64,000 bases of DNA from Coprinus comatus (GCA_034638255.1 JAWPGT010000030.1:186001-250000); one strand, 5' to 3'; positions 34,839 through 48,091 are shown, counted from the stretch's first letter. Translations and numbers: made by a program. Notes: generated from the sequence alone by a model not told the origin.

Positions 34839-35897
34839 ATGACTCTACACAAAGCATTGATCTTCATTGCAGATGGAACGGAAGAAATGGAATTGTCAGT
34901 TCTCAGCCTTTCATTCTACATCACGCATAAAACATTGACATAATCTGAATACATAATATAATACATTGACATTGACACATGTAAAAAATGCAATTCTAGT
35001 ACGATAACGTATGATACCCTCGTACGTGGTGGTATCACAACAACATCTGCATATGTTTCTGCATCTCAATCCGAATCCCGATCAACGAATACATCGACAA
35101 CAACAGCGACAACGACAGGAGATGTTATATTCGTTAATCCACCTACTGCTAAAGGTTCTAGAGGAATCAGGATTATGCCTGATGTCTACTTTGAACCTTC
35201 GGGAGAAGGTTTTGGTCCGGTGAGTTCCATTATTGTATAATAATCTATCCCCTTGAGATGAGGATAAGAATTAAAGAAATTACTCCTCTCTTGACCATTG
35301 AATATTGTAACTCATGAGTATGCATAGGATAAATATGACCTACTCGTCATTCCTGGAGGTGCTATAGGTGCAGAAACCATCTCAAATGATCCTGGGGTAC
35401 AAAAACTTGTAAAGAAGTATTTGGAAGCTGGGAAATATGTTGGAATGATTTGTGCTGGAAGTCTTGCTGCGAAAACATCTGGACTTCCATATCAACCATT
35501 AACTTCTCATCCAAGTGTCAAACATGAACTTGAGAAATGTAACTCTCTTTTTTGTTCCATATCTCGTCCATTTTCATTTTTAATCTCTTACTATTTCTTT
35601 TCTCTATAGCTTTCGAATACTCCGAACAGCCAGTCGTCATATCTGACAAATTGATCACAACGTAAGTTACATTACTATCTAACTGTAGCGGTTGTAAAAT
35701 AATGCTGACAACATGCCCACAGTCGCGGACCGGGCAAGTAAACCACACACTTGTTTTTGTACGTATGATTAACACATGTATGATATATAGGTACCACATT
35801 TCCCTTTGCTCTTACTCTCGTCGAGCTTCTTGCAGGGCCAGACAAGAGAAGGGAGATCACAGCGCCCATGGTCTTCCCCACCGGAACTCCATGGTAA
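34839..35897 (+). CDS. DJ-1/PfpI family protein
   Basis: A small cytosolic DJ-1/PARK7-type protein linked to oxidative stress and glyoxal detoxification. The start MTLHKALIFIADGTEEMEL has the conserved Glu. Further blocks are TITYDTLVRGGI, a Ser/Thr-rich insert, DVIFVNPPTAKGSRGIRIMP, LLVIPGGAIGAETIS, the nucleophile elbow VGMICAGSLAAKTSGL with the reactive Cys, and TSRGPGTTFPFALTLVELLA. It ends FPTGTPW, TAA 35895-35897. The exon carrying TSRGPG is only about 16 nt, and the intron after it (35734-35790) starts GCAAGT instead of GT. That choice restores the conserved RGPGTTF junction. The Ser/Thr/Gln insert near residues 30-60 is longer than usual. Confidence 0.9.
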
Positions 35898-36002
35898 TCC
35901 CACGTAGAACACCGTACCACAAATTCTCTACAAAGACAAGTGTACGAGAAACTGACCCCTGCATACTGCCAATAACAATATGATACTACTTATACCAAAT
36001 TC

Positions 36003-37865
36003 CTACGTTCGGACAACTAAAAACTGTTCCGGAATATCCGGGCTATCATAAGGACCAAGATAAACCTCACAGTCCATTTCTCCATCCTCTTTCACTGTAA
36101 TATTTCTCTTCACCTGCAAACGACCGACTTGAGCATAAAAAAAAATCAGTAAGACTAAACGGAAAAAACGAGTACTAACATGCCACACACGTGCATTACA
36201 ACCAAACTGAGTCAATGTAGAACTTTTACATCGTCTCACAAATTGGGTAGCTTCCACAAATCCCAAAACACCATTTTCACTATGTGCTTCAAGTGGATAG
36301 TTAACATGGACCGTACGTAGATTTCGAGCAAGATGAATATAGTCTGCTAGTGTGTCCTGTCAATATTCAACGTTCAACATTAGTGTGGTTTTGAGGTTTA
36401 TAGAGAATGTAAATATACGTACCAAGTCGCCAGGTTCAACCACAATAAAGAATTCTTCCAGGTTAGGACATCCAATACATATTTCTCGAATCACATCCGA
36501 ACCAACCAACATCCGGTGTACACTTATTCTCTTCAAAGTCTCTCCATGGTCTCGGATCAAACCACGGAACAAATTTGTCGTAGCAAAATTGGGTTCAAAG
36601 AATGTATGGGGGGAATAGATGTGGAATTTATCTAGAAGTGGAGAAGCAGATAAAATGGAGATAAGTATTTGGTTATAGTTTATCAAGTACGAAGGTGCTG
36701 AATTGAGTAGTTCATGTTTGTGTTCAATAGAGGAATCGTTCAAGATTAGGGAGATAGGTGGCGGTGGCGGTATAGAAAGTGTGATACCGCGTAAGTTCCG
36801 CAGTGGGTTTAGTGTTGTGGAAGTTGGCAGCAGATAAGAAAGATCCTTTTCAGACAACAGCCAAATATGTTGAGAACAAGGAAGCGGATACGGATAGGGG
36901 GGCCGACATACAATTCGGGATGAAATACTCTCTAGACCCAAGTTCATCACACCCTTCTCATTCTCCAATAATACTTCCCGGAGGCCTTTCTGTGTTACTT
37001 TTGGACAACCGGTTAAATGGAAAGAATCCAAGTTCTTCAAGTACGGAGCCATTTGTACGAGAATCTCATCTGTAATCAACGGAGAATTCTATGATAACCA
37101 TTGATTATTAGAAGTAAGAGATCAAATCAAGGGGAGATTAATACCTTGCATACAAGATTCAATTTTTTAACCTCCCATCCAACAACTTCACCCACTCTTT
37201 CAAAACCTGAACAATCTCCAGAGTAGGCATGATAATAGTAAGCTTCTCCAACCATGTAAACCTAAGCAGTAACGCCTTGTCATACATCAGCTTTGAATAA
37301 TGCCCATTGAATTCGAATTCCCGAAGACTTGGAACGCTAGGTGGAAGAGAGTCCATGTCAGAGGTCGTAACAGGGGATATGAGTGCAAGGAGGATATCCG
37401 AAGTTAATGAACCATCTCTTGTCCATGTACAAGACCGGAGATTGATACAGTTGCGTAGACCTTGAATGATGCTTCCTTCTATTTCGCTTGTGAGTTCATA
37501 CTTTGGAAAATCACGAATTTCTGTGGTATGGAGAGGTAAGCAGTGGAGTTGGGCCGGTCAGACACATGAAGCTGACCTAGTCTACGAATGTATCGTGCAA
37601 GCTGTGGACAAGTAGCTAGTGTTCTGAACAATAGAATGATCTGCAAAAGCGGTCAGAAATCTATTAGAGGTGTAATATAATCATCACGTACTCTTGTCTT
37701 TGCATCTTTATGCCATGGATAAATCGATGCTCGTGCATACAGCTTGCGTATTGAAGACTGGTAGAAGGCATGGTTCACTAGAGCAGTCCTAGCCAAGTTA
37801 TGTGGCTTTGGAAGGAAATCCAAAATCTCTGGAAGAAGTTCGAGTGGAAGTTCGCTGACAACCAT
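36003..37865 (-). CDS. F-box protein with leucine-rich repeats
   Basis: The N-terminus MVVSELPLELLPEILDFLPK followed by LARTALVNHAFYQSSIRKLY is an F-box, which binds Skp1 in SCF ubiquitin ligases. Later exons carry leucine-rich segments: ATCPQLARYIRRL, LRNCINLRSCTW, SVPSLREFEFNGHYS, FTWLEKLTIIMPTLEIVQVL, MAPYLKNLDSFHLTGCPKV, IRDHGETLKRISVHRMLVG, CIGCPNLEEFFIVVE and LARNLRTVHVNYPLE. The tail is YDSPDIPEQFLVVRT with a TAG stop at 36003-36005. Such F-box/LRR genes form large families in mushroom fungi, and targets cannot be predicted. Introns are short and the frame is intact throughout. It lies head-to-tail with SPT5, 50 bp downstream of its stop. Confidence 0.82.
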
Positions 37866-37915
37866 AATATATAAGTGTTTGTAATCACATCAAATTAATA
37901 CTACATCGACTACAG

Positions 37916-40900
37916 TCATCGTTTTTCCTCATACAAAGATAATAACGCCGTCTTAGCAACTTCAAATACACTTGAATCACCCAAAGGTGATACTTCTACC
38001 ATGGGCGAATCTGCATTTGCCCGTAACTGTACTGCACGTCCTTTCACCTCATCCGGTCCATCCATCGCCAGCGCCTCCTCTCCATTACTTGATGCTTCCA
38101 CGGGTCTGGCGTACTTCGGTGGCATTCGCTCCTCAGGTGTACCATCATTGAACACAACAAGAATCTCTTTTTCGTAGTTCCCAGGTAGACGGTTGGTACT
38201 TCGAATGTACCCTGCCTTGCCGTCATTATGAGTGCCTGTACCTTGTATAACAATCTTGATCCGGCTGAGGTAACTGCCAACGATTGACTCAAACATCCAG
38301 TCTTCATCCAGCGCTAATAAACTTAATTAAAATGTGAATTAGTAGCTGCTTTACCAAGACACTCACCATATTCGGCTGAACTAGTATTAATTGCATAACT
38401 ATAATTGCTGGTAAATGGCGTAGGAGCCGATTGACCGGCCCAGTATGCTGGTGTTCGGGCGGTAGGACCAGGGGTATGCATAGGTGCTGGTGTTGGCCCG
38501 CTAGCAAAAGCAGGCGTGGCTGCAACAGCGGGTGTAGGTGCAGCAGCAGGTGTAGGTGCACTCTATAATATAGATTAGTATGCTAAGCCACGGAAGTGAT
38601 AGGCAAAAAAACTCACCCAAGGTGTATTGCTCGCCTCCACTGGCGACCAACCACCTGTATTAGAAGCCTGTGGTGGCGACCACCCTGATGGCTCATTGCC
38701 TCCAAAGTTACGACCAGGTGTGGCACCTCCCCATCCACTACCTCCTGCTGGTCTTCCAGGGGTTGCGCCTCCCCAAGAACTTCCTCCTCCTCCCCCAGCA
38801 GCATACGGATTTGGAGTTCTTGAACTTGCAACCCATGCCGGTGTTTTCCCTCCATCATTCGCATAAGGATTGGGTGTTCGTGTGTTCACATTCCAGGCAG
38901 GTGTTTTACCGCCGTCTGTGTAAGGGTTCGGTGTTCGCGATGTATTCCAGGCGGGTGTTCGCCCTTCGTTTGTTGCATACGGGTTAGGTGTACGACCCAT
39001 ATTATTGAAAGGCGTACGCCCACCAGCAGCTGCACCAGCACCAGCACCATAACCTCCTGCAGCCGCAGGATTGCCATATGGGTTGGACATCCGACCACCT
39101 CCACCACCTCCATAACCACCGCCACGCCCACCTCCTGGTTTATCTAATGGTTCGAGCTTCCCGTCTGGTCTGAAAGCAATGTCAGGGATGTACAACCAAC
39201 CGATTGGATCCAGAAAACATACAATCGTCGGTAGATCTTCTCCTTGTCAATCATAATCAATTTGTTACCCGTCCGTAGCTCCACCCGAGCAATGTTACCA
39301 TTGGTATCCTTGATTGTACCAGCATATCCCTTATGAGGACCTTTAACGATAACCACGGTTGCACCAATGTGTCGGTCGCGTGGACCACGTCCCATATTTC
39401 CAGATCCAACCATACCACCGGTAGGAGCAATAAGAGCAGGGTTCATTTTTGAAAGGTCGGCTCCAGGTTTTACGAGAGTACCCTTTGGCGCTAGAGATAC
39501 CAAACCTCTGGTTCGTGTCACAAAGACACCTCCATTCTCAGCAATATCACGATTATGAAGGAAAGCATAGAAGGATTGGTGTATATGTAGTACACGTCCT
39601 TTTCTTCCCTGTTATGATTTCATCAGATTGATTGTTTGAAACATGGCTTCCACGACGTACCTCGCCCTCAGCCTCCTTCATGTTATCATTAACGCGAATC
39701 TCATGTCCGTCGCGATCTGTAGCAACGGCTCTGTTGGAGTCTCTACGCATCGAGATTTGGTGAGGCTGGACCAAACGAACTTGGCCATTTTGATCAAGAA
39801 CCCGGAAGGTATCGCGCTCAGTCTTGAAGATGACACCGACAGTTTGTGCGCTGTGATATATGAGCCATGTGTTTTACACTTTTCAGATGGGGAGGCAACG
39901 TACTCAAGTGAAACCAAATCATGCAGTTCATAGTTGCCGACCGCATTTGTCCCTGATCCTACTTCAGCTGCCTCACGCAAATCTTTCGAGAATACAGAGA
40001 CCTATAAAAGTGGGTATGCGTTAATTATGCTAAATGTCTGTTATCTGCTATACCTACCTCCTGCATTGACATATCCGACAAAAATGTTACGATATTGTCG
40101 GTAACGGAAACAACCAAGCCAGTTTCATCAGCATTCTGTCCGGTCATGACTTTGACGTGATCACCAGGTTTAAACCGTTTCCTGACACTACGTGCAGGCA
40201 ATTCAATCTTTTGTCCTTCAATATCCACACCAGTGGCAGTGATAGTCACGACATCTTGCGAGATTTCATCAACAACACCATGTACACCGGATTGTTCTCC
40301 TTCAAACACCTCGATATGATCACCAGGCTGTAGTACTGAAACAGCAGCCTTGCGAGAAGCTTCCGCAATGATAGAGAGATCCACTAGATTATCACCCTCA
40401 CCATCCTCCCTCCGGCTGAACTGCGTAATTTCATCCAAAGTCGGATTGACATCTTCTAAAGACAGTGTACCAATTTTGAAATCCTTTTCAATAAACCCAT
40501 CTTTGTATGTCTCATTTTGGAAGACATATTGACCATTCCGAAGGGCGATAGCTTTTCGGCCATAAACTTTTATAACCTCTTCAAAATTGAAAAGGCGTTG
40601 TGGTGGACGCATGCTAGCAGTAGTGGCAGGCTTCTTTCTTTTTTTTGCACCGTCCGAAACTACATCGTCCTTGGGGTTAAGGTCGATACGTGGAATGAAC
40701 CTAACCCCAACCTCTTCGTTCTCCGAAACATCCATGACCTGAGCAAGATCTCCAGCATATTTTCCACGGCGAATGCGCACCCAGCTACCAGGTGCTACCG
40801 TCTTTTCTTGTTTCTTGATTTGTAACAAGCTAGCCATTTCCTCGATAGGAACAAGTTGAACACCTCGGCTTGGATACACTCCCACAAGTCCAGCACAGGC

Positions 40901-41799
40901 TTCGGTGACTTGCTTAGAACTACGAGCCTCGACATAGATCATACCCGGAAGAGAATCTCGTTGAAAAGCAGCAAGGATATTAAGTGGTTTGGCAGTGAAC
41001 TCGACGTCAATGGCTTTGCGCATAAGACTGAACACTATATCACGTTCGCGACCAGGCTTTCAAAGACATAAGTTTCAAAAATGTATCCACCGAATTAGGA
41101 TGACGCACCTTTACGCGAACTTGCCATAGATTGGCATCTTGTACCGAAGGCATGAGCAAACGCTGTGGAATTTCATTCATGTCTCCCGTATAACGAACGG
41201 CGGCACGGTGGGCATAACGTCGACTTAGATTCTTTGCAATCTCTTCTGGACTTTGCTCTTCTTGTTCTAGTTGCCGTCTTGCGTCTAAAGATGCATGGTG
41301 ACCCCTCCCCACAGTATCGTCGTCCATGTCATCCGCCTGTTCAATGAATCCTTCTAAACAAAGATTATGTTTAATTAACCAGAAAAGGGTCTATGCTTTA
41401 CACACCTGCATCCATATCGTCCTCTTCATCCTCTTCTTCAGTGGCGTCGCTGACTTCGGCTTCAATATCCAAGAAACGAGCCATATTCGAACGTTTATGA
41501 CGATGCTATATTCTCGTCAACGATAATGGACAATAAATCTATCGTTTTATTAAACTCACCTTTGCTTTCTTCCGCTTTCTACCTGCATCTTCCTCTTCGT
41601 CGTCGTCATCATCGTCATCCTCCTCATCCTCCTCATCGCCACCACCACCACCTCCACCCTCTCCCTCCTCATCACCATAGGTTTGGTGTTTTGACGTAGT
41701 ATGGGTGTCATATTCTTCTTCCTCCTCCTCTACTTCCTCGTCATCATGTCTATTCGCGTCATTATGACTGTAGAAGTTCGAATCTTCGACATCTGACAT
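37916..41799 (-). CDS. SPT5: Transcription elongation factor SPT5
   Basis: SPT5 pairs with SPT4 on RNA polymerase II and controls pausing and elongation. Order: acidic N-terminus (MSDVEDSNFYSHND and Asp/Glu runs); NGN domain (DANLWQVRVK joined to PGRERDIVFSLMRKAIDVEF); KOW domains (PGSWVRIRRGKYAGDLAQVM, VLQPGDHIEVFEGEQSGVHG, RFKPGDHVKVMTGQNADETG, GATVVIVKGPHKGYAGTIKD); Gly-rich linker; a C-terminal repeat region of TPNPY and GKTPAW units; and a final KOW-like end (AGYIRSTNRLPGNYEKEILV) with stop at 37916. A 52-nt intron inside the NGN domain must be removed: read through, it brings a TGA into frame. TPNPY/TPAW repeats are the expected target of Cdk9-type kinases. About 1,000 aa, as usual. Confidence 0.95.
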
Positions 41800-43297
41800 G
41801 GCGGTGTTATTAGCGGGAAAACGTATAAAGGTATAACAGCAGATGGCTAACGGGGTTTTCAGGTCAAGTCTTTGGCACGTGATGTTAGGTGCGTATTACG
41901 TAATCTAAGGGCTGACAACCTTGCCTCGTAACGGTAAAAACCGAATACGACTACATTAATTCATCTGTTCGTTTGCTTGCCCAAAAAACGTGGTACTTGG
42001 TGAATAACAAATATTGTAAATTGATGAATAAGCCCTTCGTTTTCTACATGAACTTATTCGTATTGTTTATCAGTAAGATATAAAGTCGTACGCCGTATAT
42101 TGTGATGTATGTGAATTTGTCAGTACCCTCAAGTTCATTTACCATTTATTCATACATAAATTAGATACTACATTGGAGGAAGAAGATAAAAGGTCAGAAG
42201 AGGTAAATAAATAATTTTAAGAAAATCAATTACCAATGGCAAATGCGTAATGTAAGTAACCAGAGGTATCAAATACAAAATAACGAATGACATTAAAAAA
42301 AAAAACTCATCTTTGAATAGAAGGGCATTTTTCCAATCACCTATGGTTCTCACACATGCCCTAATAATGTAGGCGGAGATTCCCCGTCTCTCTCCACCTG
42401 CAATCGTCCGCAGTAACCATATTGTTTGTCAAATCTATTACTTGACGTATTCCTCCAGCTTCCAGTGTCATTGTTATTTTTCTTACTTTCGGAGATGATG
42501 ATTTAATTTTTTCGTGCCTTTGTGTCACAGTGAAGGGGATGGAATGGATGACGTTTGCCATTCCATCATTATCACTTTTGTGAATCTTGGTTTGCGAGCG
42601 GAGAGACCTTCACTAAAGTATTGATAGGCTCACATAGCGTTGGTGGATGAATAACAGAGTCGGAACTCGGTATGGCGCAATGCATGGTACTTTGAAGGTT
42701 TGTAATAAGAATTTGGAAGCCAGATCCGGACTGTAAGGAGCTAGGTTACAATTGGAGTTGAAGTGGTAGTAGGATCACAATTTTACAATAACTACATCAT
42801 GACGATGTTTTGATATTGTGTATTCTACCCACTTTCTGACCAAATCATGCAACCAGGTCGATACAAATAGCTAGTAAAGTGAAGATAATAGGTAACATTT
42901 GCATTAGGGATGTACAAGTCAAAGAAAATACGTGTGTGTTACTGTGATTCAAGGACTGAAATGGGGTTAGTTGAACGTTTAAAAAAAATGCAGTGCAACA
43001 GAAGATGGTAGTGAAAAAGAAGTATCAAATAAAATAAACTTGAACGCTTGAACCTAAAAAAAAAAATCAACCGAAAGAAATCGAAGAACTACGTTCTAAT
43101 CCACCACCATGTTAAAGGTCTCCGATGAAAAAAAAAAAGTGAAGCATTATGCGTTCACGGTAAAAAAAACCGTCCCAAACCAAATAATAATAAAAATCAA
43201 TCACTAAATTCTTCCTTCACTGTCCAAGAGACCTCTTTTTCTAACTCCTCCTCTTCATCCTCTTCGTATTTATTGGTCTCGTTTTCAACGAGATTTA
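41800..43297. other. Intergenic, AT-rich
   Basis: SPT5 promoter side and C2H2-gene 3' side. One 66-codon minus frame (42361-42561) begins MANVIHSIPFTV but has no recognisable motif; it is left unannotated. Several A-runs occur at about 43055-43165. Confidence 0.45.
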
Positions 43298-45115
43298 TTA
43301 AAGCTGACCACATTTGTTCTTGATGCCCTTTTTACGCCCTTTGGATCCATGTGCAGTACGATTACCATCAAGCCCACGGTCATTTCCTCCTTCCAATATA
43401 CCGGATGATAAACTCGAAGGATTTCCACCAACCAAGGGTTCACTAAACCCAACAACATAAGGATGACCCCAAAAATTGTCTCCTGATTGATTCTGCAGAG
43501 TTGGCAGGCCTGCAAGGGAATTGTTGGTCCATGTTGGTATATGAACTGAATTGGGTGATATTCCGTGTGTTTGAAGATGCCGTTTTGCGTTTGATCGGAC
43601 ATTGAAGATACGTTTACATCCAGCATAGGTACAAGGGTACGCTATAAGAGAAATGATGTTAGTGTGACTCTGGTGGAGTACTAGTAGGCTGAAAAAAATG
43701 AAAAAAAAATGATCCGAGAAAAACGAAGGGTGAAGAGTGCTTGGCGCACTCTATGGGCCACGAAAATGTACAACAAAAATCGAGTAAATTGAACCTACGC
43801 TTCATGTTATTGTGCATGTTCATATGTGTATGTAGTCCGCTTGGTCTAGGACAAAAAATTTAAAAAATAATATAAGTATCAATAGAGGAAGTACTCACCG
43901 AGGAAACTCCTTTCCACATACGGTGCATTCATGCATTTTCGATTTTTTCTTCCTTTTAGCAGGTGGTGAAGGGGCGGGTGTAACAGGGTCATGCGGCTGT
44001 GGACTGCTTGTTCCTTTTGACCGGAAATTTTGTTGCATGGGAGATATACTAGTTGGATCACTTGAAACATGAGGAATACCTAGATGTGCAGAATGCGTGA
44101 TGGTCCCGGTTTGATCTTGTAAACCATATTGTTGCAAATTTCTGGGTGTAGAATGCGAATGCAGAAGTACGACAGGGGCTGGTGGGTAAGTGATTTGACC
44201 ATCCGACCCTGCTTCATGTCCTAAATTGGCCATAGGTGTTGACATGGATATAGAAGGTGGGTATGGGGAGGACCATGCTGAATGGGTAGAAGCAGTTGCG
44301 ATGGAGGGCGACTCTAGAGGAAGTGAACCATTACTCATGGGAATGGAGGACAACTGTATCTGAGGGGTGCTCATAACTAGACGTCCGTCGTCGTTGTTAT
44401 TGGTGTCAATGTGCACAGGGGTTAACAACGATGCCCCTCGGTTGTTGAGACTGATATTTATCATGTTGATAGGCTCGCCTAGTAGCGACGATGTCATATG
44501 ATTGGAATACGACCTGTCCCGAACAACAGATCTATTGTTGAGAAGATAATGGGAGGAAGTAGCGTGGCGCAGAGGATAACTAGGAGCGCTTGCAGTAGAT
44601 ATTTTAGAGTGAGGGAAGCCTTGATAATAAGCTGTTGCGGGGGGCGGAGAATACAAACTTGAAGGATCATTGGGTGACCGTACAGGTTGGCGGGAGGGAT
44701 AAAGGTCATAGAGTGTACCATGGACACGTTGTACTTGATCTTGATTTTGTGGATGACCTTGTTGTGTGTATTTTCCTATGGGATAAGAAGGCATTGTCCC
44801 TGCGGTGGGTGTATAAGCTGTGCTCCCATATTCTGGAGCGCCCAATGTGCCAGAACAAGCGGATACTAAACCTCCTCTTGTAGTAGGCTCGTACGGAACC
44901 GAAAAGAAGTCACTTGGTAGTGACGGATGTCTATGGGAGCCGACCGAAGATAGTCGGAAGGAAGATGGTGGGTTAGGGGATGATGCAGAAACTAGTGTGT
45001 GGTGGTAGCTCCTGCCTGGAGAATGATGAAGGGGGAGACTGGGTGGTGGTGCTTGCTGCTGGTGCCTGGTCTCTAGATCTTTGGTGGGTTCAAAATACCC
45101 TCGGCCCTCCTGCAT
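43298..45115 (-). CDS. C2H2 zinc-finger transcription factor
   Basis: The start MQEGRGYFEPTKDLETRHQQ is the first ATG of the long exon. A Pro/Ser/His-rich disordered region of about 380 residues follows, then a basic patch AKRKKKSKMHE (likely nuclear signal). Two zinc fingers lie across the two following introns: C-X2-C-X12-H-X3-H (CTVCGKEFPRPSGLHTHMN...) and C-X4-C-X12-H-X3-H (CTYAGCKRIFNVRSNAKRHL). The tail has a second basic block GSKGRKKGIKNK and ends CGQL, TAA 43298-43300. Such factors bind DNA and occur widely in Agaricomycetes, some acting in fruiting; its target genes are unknown. The finger pair and basic flank are seen; the role is inference. Confidence 0.9.
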
Positions 45116-45554
45116 TGTGGCGCGTTCCACAAACTATAAATATCTGATCTTGACGCGAAACACTCGCGTGAACGACGTCTGACTGCCTGGAAAAGAAGTG
45201 TTGGATTACCTTATAAAAACGTAAGTACTCAAAATGTTTCGTCATCTAGCATTCCTCTAAGAAGGGGAACAAATGCGTACCAAGCCGGAGCGGACTGAAC
45301 ACGCTCGAGTGACCCGCGCGATATCACGGAAGTGGAAAATAGGAAGCTGAGATGGCTTTGTTCACATCGGATATTAAACTAGACCTGTTTTACGTATATC
45401 CTCATTTCTCTGTTTACTAAGCCCGAACTCTCATAACTATATCTGTTTTCTGATTCACGATGCAGTCTGTCTCTGAATGAATAATTACCGGTTACCATCT
45501 CTCAGCGCCAACTTTTTCACTCGATACCTCTCACTGGTACTCCGCCTACTGTGC
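45116..45554. other. Intergenic
   Basis: Upstream side of the C2H2 gene and downstream side of the GH5 gene. No gene, RNA or repeat seen. Confidence 0.45.
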
Positions 45555-47283
45555 TCAACTCCCACCATCAATCTCTGGCCATCCAAATTGTCCACCCTGC
45601 TTTCTGGTTACCTGCGACTGAGATGCTAATGTCGACCAACTGGGTTCATCTGTCCAAACCTACACACGGACTCAATTAAGCCATCACACTTTACACATAA
45701 TAAAGATTTCTAGAAACAGTTACCTCATAGTCACTGCTACCCTTTCCTGGCTTCATTACCTATATTCGTATATGTTGGTTACCACTGAAAGGTGTAAGAA
45801 AAAACCGGGAACGTACCTCCCAATACATCCAAGGAACTCCAGTCTAAAAATCAAATTGGTCTTAGAGTATTGAAGATAACGACAATGATAATACTCACAG
45901 CAATCAGTAAATTCGTTATTGATTGGAGTTGACTTTGTTTATTAGACCCAAGAGCACCGAATTCCTCGTATATCATCCTCTTCCCATTTGCAATTGCAAG
46001 GGGTTTCGCAGCGTCTATCCGTGAACCAACGTAATTTACATCTAGATTGTAATCATGTAATGCAATGATTTGTAGGCTTTTGCAGCTATAGGCAAAAACA
46101 TCATCAGTACATCAATCTACATTTTGAGAAATTGTGCTTACTTCCAGAATTGACTTTGTAACGAAGTTGGTAAATCAGTGCCGCCTCCAGTAGAAATTTG
46201 GATTCCAATACTTCCAAGGACAGAACGGATTGTGTTGGCACGATCACACCACCAGTTGGGTGCTACTTGATTCATATGACCCATACCTATAAAGATGGTG
46301 AGTGTTCTTGTCTATATCCCTCATATTAGAACTTAATCCTACGAGTTTACTGACCTTCATTCTGAATTTCAAAAGCAAAAATGGCATCTACTCTCTCTCA
46401 TTGTTAGCTCTAATTCCGAACCATAAATAAATCAATCTCACCAGAAAGTTGTTTCCAGGGAATACCAAAGTTTGGAGATTGGAAATTTAATATATGTTTC
46501 AGGCGATTGTCAAACTACCGGGGCCTCAAGGTTAACATTCTCGAAAAATAAGTAGAGAGATTATTTCACTCACATCCATTATGGCATTCGAATTTGTATA
46601 AAAAATAGAGGAATCTGGTACTCCATTCACACAATTTGTGGTTGGTAAATTATACTTTGCCACATATGCGTCTGTATCCCAGCAACCAAGTGCATATCGA
46701 TCATGCATTGCAATAACTAATTTAATATCTGAAAAAGAATGTTGTTGACATGTTTGTGTGTTTGTGAGGTTAAACAAGGGTTGGGAAGGTTTTTACCTCT
46801 GGCATGAGCTTCGACAGCAAGTTGATCAATCTTGCGAAGTACGTTGTCATCGTAAGATCCAACTAGTTACTGGTTATAGATGATGTTTTATGATTCATCA
46901 TGTCGCTCACCAGTAGTTGTTTCCAAATCATTTGTTTGGGTAGCACTCGAACCTTTGGCACCTGCAGCAATACGAGTAACGAAGATACGCAAAACTAGTT
47001 TACAAAGAAACTGTTAAAGCAACAATTTTACGAAACATTCCAAAGGTATAAATTAGCTTACGCTTCATATCTGCATTTTTCATAGCATCCAAAACCGCAA
47101 TACGATCCGATTGCTGAACAAAACACATTAAAGATATAATGACCGAGATAAGGGACAAGGGGTACTCACAGACAATGCCCATAGGAAATATGAATTGGCT
47201 CCAGCAAAATTATTAGCTACAACCAGAGTTGTGCAACAGCATTGAAACAAGAAGAGGAGAAAATGCCACCGCACGAGCGCCAT
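45555..47283 (-). CDS. Secreted glycoside hydrolase family 5 (mannanase-like)
   Basis: The start MALVRWHFLLFLFQCCCTTL is a signal peptide, followed by NNFAGANSYFLWAL, typical of fungal endo-beta-mannanase-type GH5 enzymes. Further blocks: SDRIAVLDAMKNADMK, VLRIFVTRIA, IKLVIAMHDRYALGCWDTDA, ILNFQSPNFGIPWKQLSGEI, the acid/base IFAFEIQNEGMGHM (Glu after Asn), LQIIALHDYN, and the nucleophile region RMIYEEFGALGSN. The end has GVPWMYWE, KPGKGSSDYEV and WTDEPSWSTLASQSQ, with TGA 45555-45557. Both catalytic Glu are present. It would cut beta-1,4-mannan in plant cell walls or a related glycan; the exact substrate is not shown. About ten short introns. It is divergent from the MIC12-like gene 255 bp away. 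Confidence 0.85.
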
Positions 47284-47538
47284 ATTCTTCAACATAAACC
47301 ACTATCATTTTTTGCAGCCAGTTATATACAAAATGCTCTAGAGAGACCATGTGCATAATGTATCCAGGTGATCAATACCATAGAACCGCGGGATGCTTCT
47401 TGAATTCTCTTAAAAATACCATTGAGTTTTGACATGAGAGCACGCAGGGAAGTCGATGAGGTCAGAAATCAGAAATGAATTCCCACGCGTGAACACACCC
47501 GCTCAGCACTCAACGCCAACTATTAACACCAAACACAA

Positions 47539-47595
47539 ATGGCTTTCGTAGGCCCAGTAGCAGGCGCCCTAGTAGCCGGAGGGGTAAGTTTATTC

Positions 47596-47644
<49 letters not shown>

Positions 47645-48091
47645 TCAAATAATCATAAATTCAACTCAGGTCTACTTCGGATTCTCCAACCTCATTCAAA
47701 CTAGGTACGGTCTACCTTCCTTCTCCTCTCTTTCTCCAAAAATACTCAAATCTCTAAACCATCCCAAACAGAACAGATCAAATACGTCAAGAGTACTTCA
47801 ATTATTCTGCTTTCCAAAAATTCACAATTACTAACATATCACACTTTTATTAAACATAGTCTACGAATCCTTTCCACCCGACTCTCCTCCAACTCCACTC
47901 CAATCCTAGTCAACGCTCCACCTTCAGCTGCAGCACGTATCACATCTAATCCTTGGTCAACACACCTCCAATCCCGTTGGAATCAAGAAATTGCTTACCT
48001 TGTTACTGGGGTAAGGGATTGGGATAGGAGAGCAACGGAATGGGGTCGTAAAGTTTTGTATGGTGAACCATCACAAAAATCGGATTCATGA
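47539..48091 (+). CDS. MIC12: MICOS subunit MIC12-like protein
   Basis: A small protein of about 100 aa. Exons join to MAFVGPVAGALVAGGVYFGF (one N-terminal membrane helix), SNLIQTRTDQIRQDLRIL, STRLSSNSTPILVNAPPSAA, NPWSTHLQSRWNQEIAYLV and GVRDWDRRATEWGRKVLYGE, TGA 48089-48091. An N-terminal transmembrane helix, a short coiled region and a W-rich amphipathic tail fit the fungal MIC12/AIM5 family, a MICOS subunit at mitochondrial cristae junctions. The match is by layout and the WGRK-like tail rather than a strong motif, so it is moderate. A small middle exon (about 20 nt) carries TDQIRQ. The first intron holds a (TC)n repeat. Confidence 0.55.
47599..47637 (+). repeat. (TC)n microsatellite in the first intron of the MIC12-like gene
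   Basis: About 39 bp of uninterrupted TC. It lies between the 5' splice site gtaagt and the acceptor and may act as a long polypyrimidine tract. Confidence 0.9.

Noticed and set aside
40900..41100. Apparent frameshift in SPT5 (TGA inside the NGN domain)
   Set aside because: A 52-nt GT...AG intron explains it exactly and restores VKPGRERDIVF.
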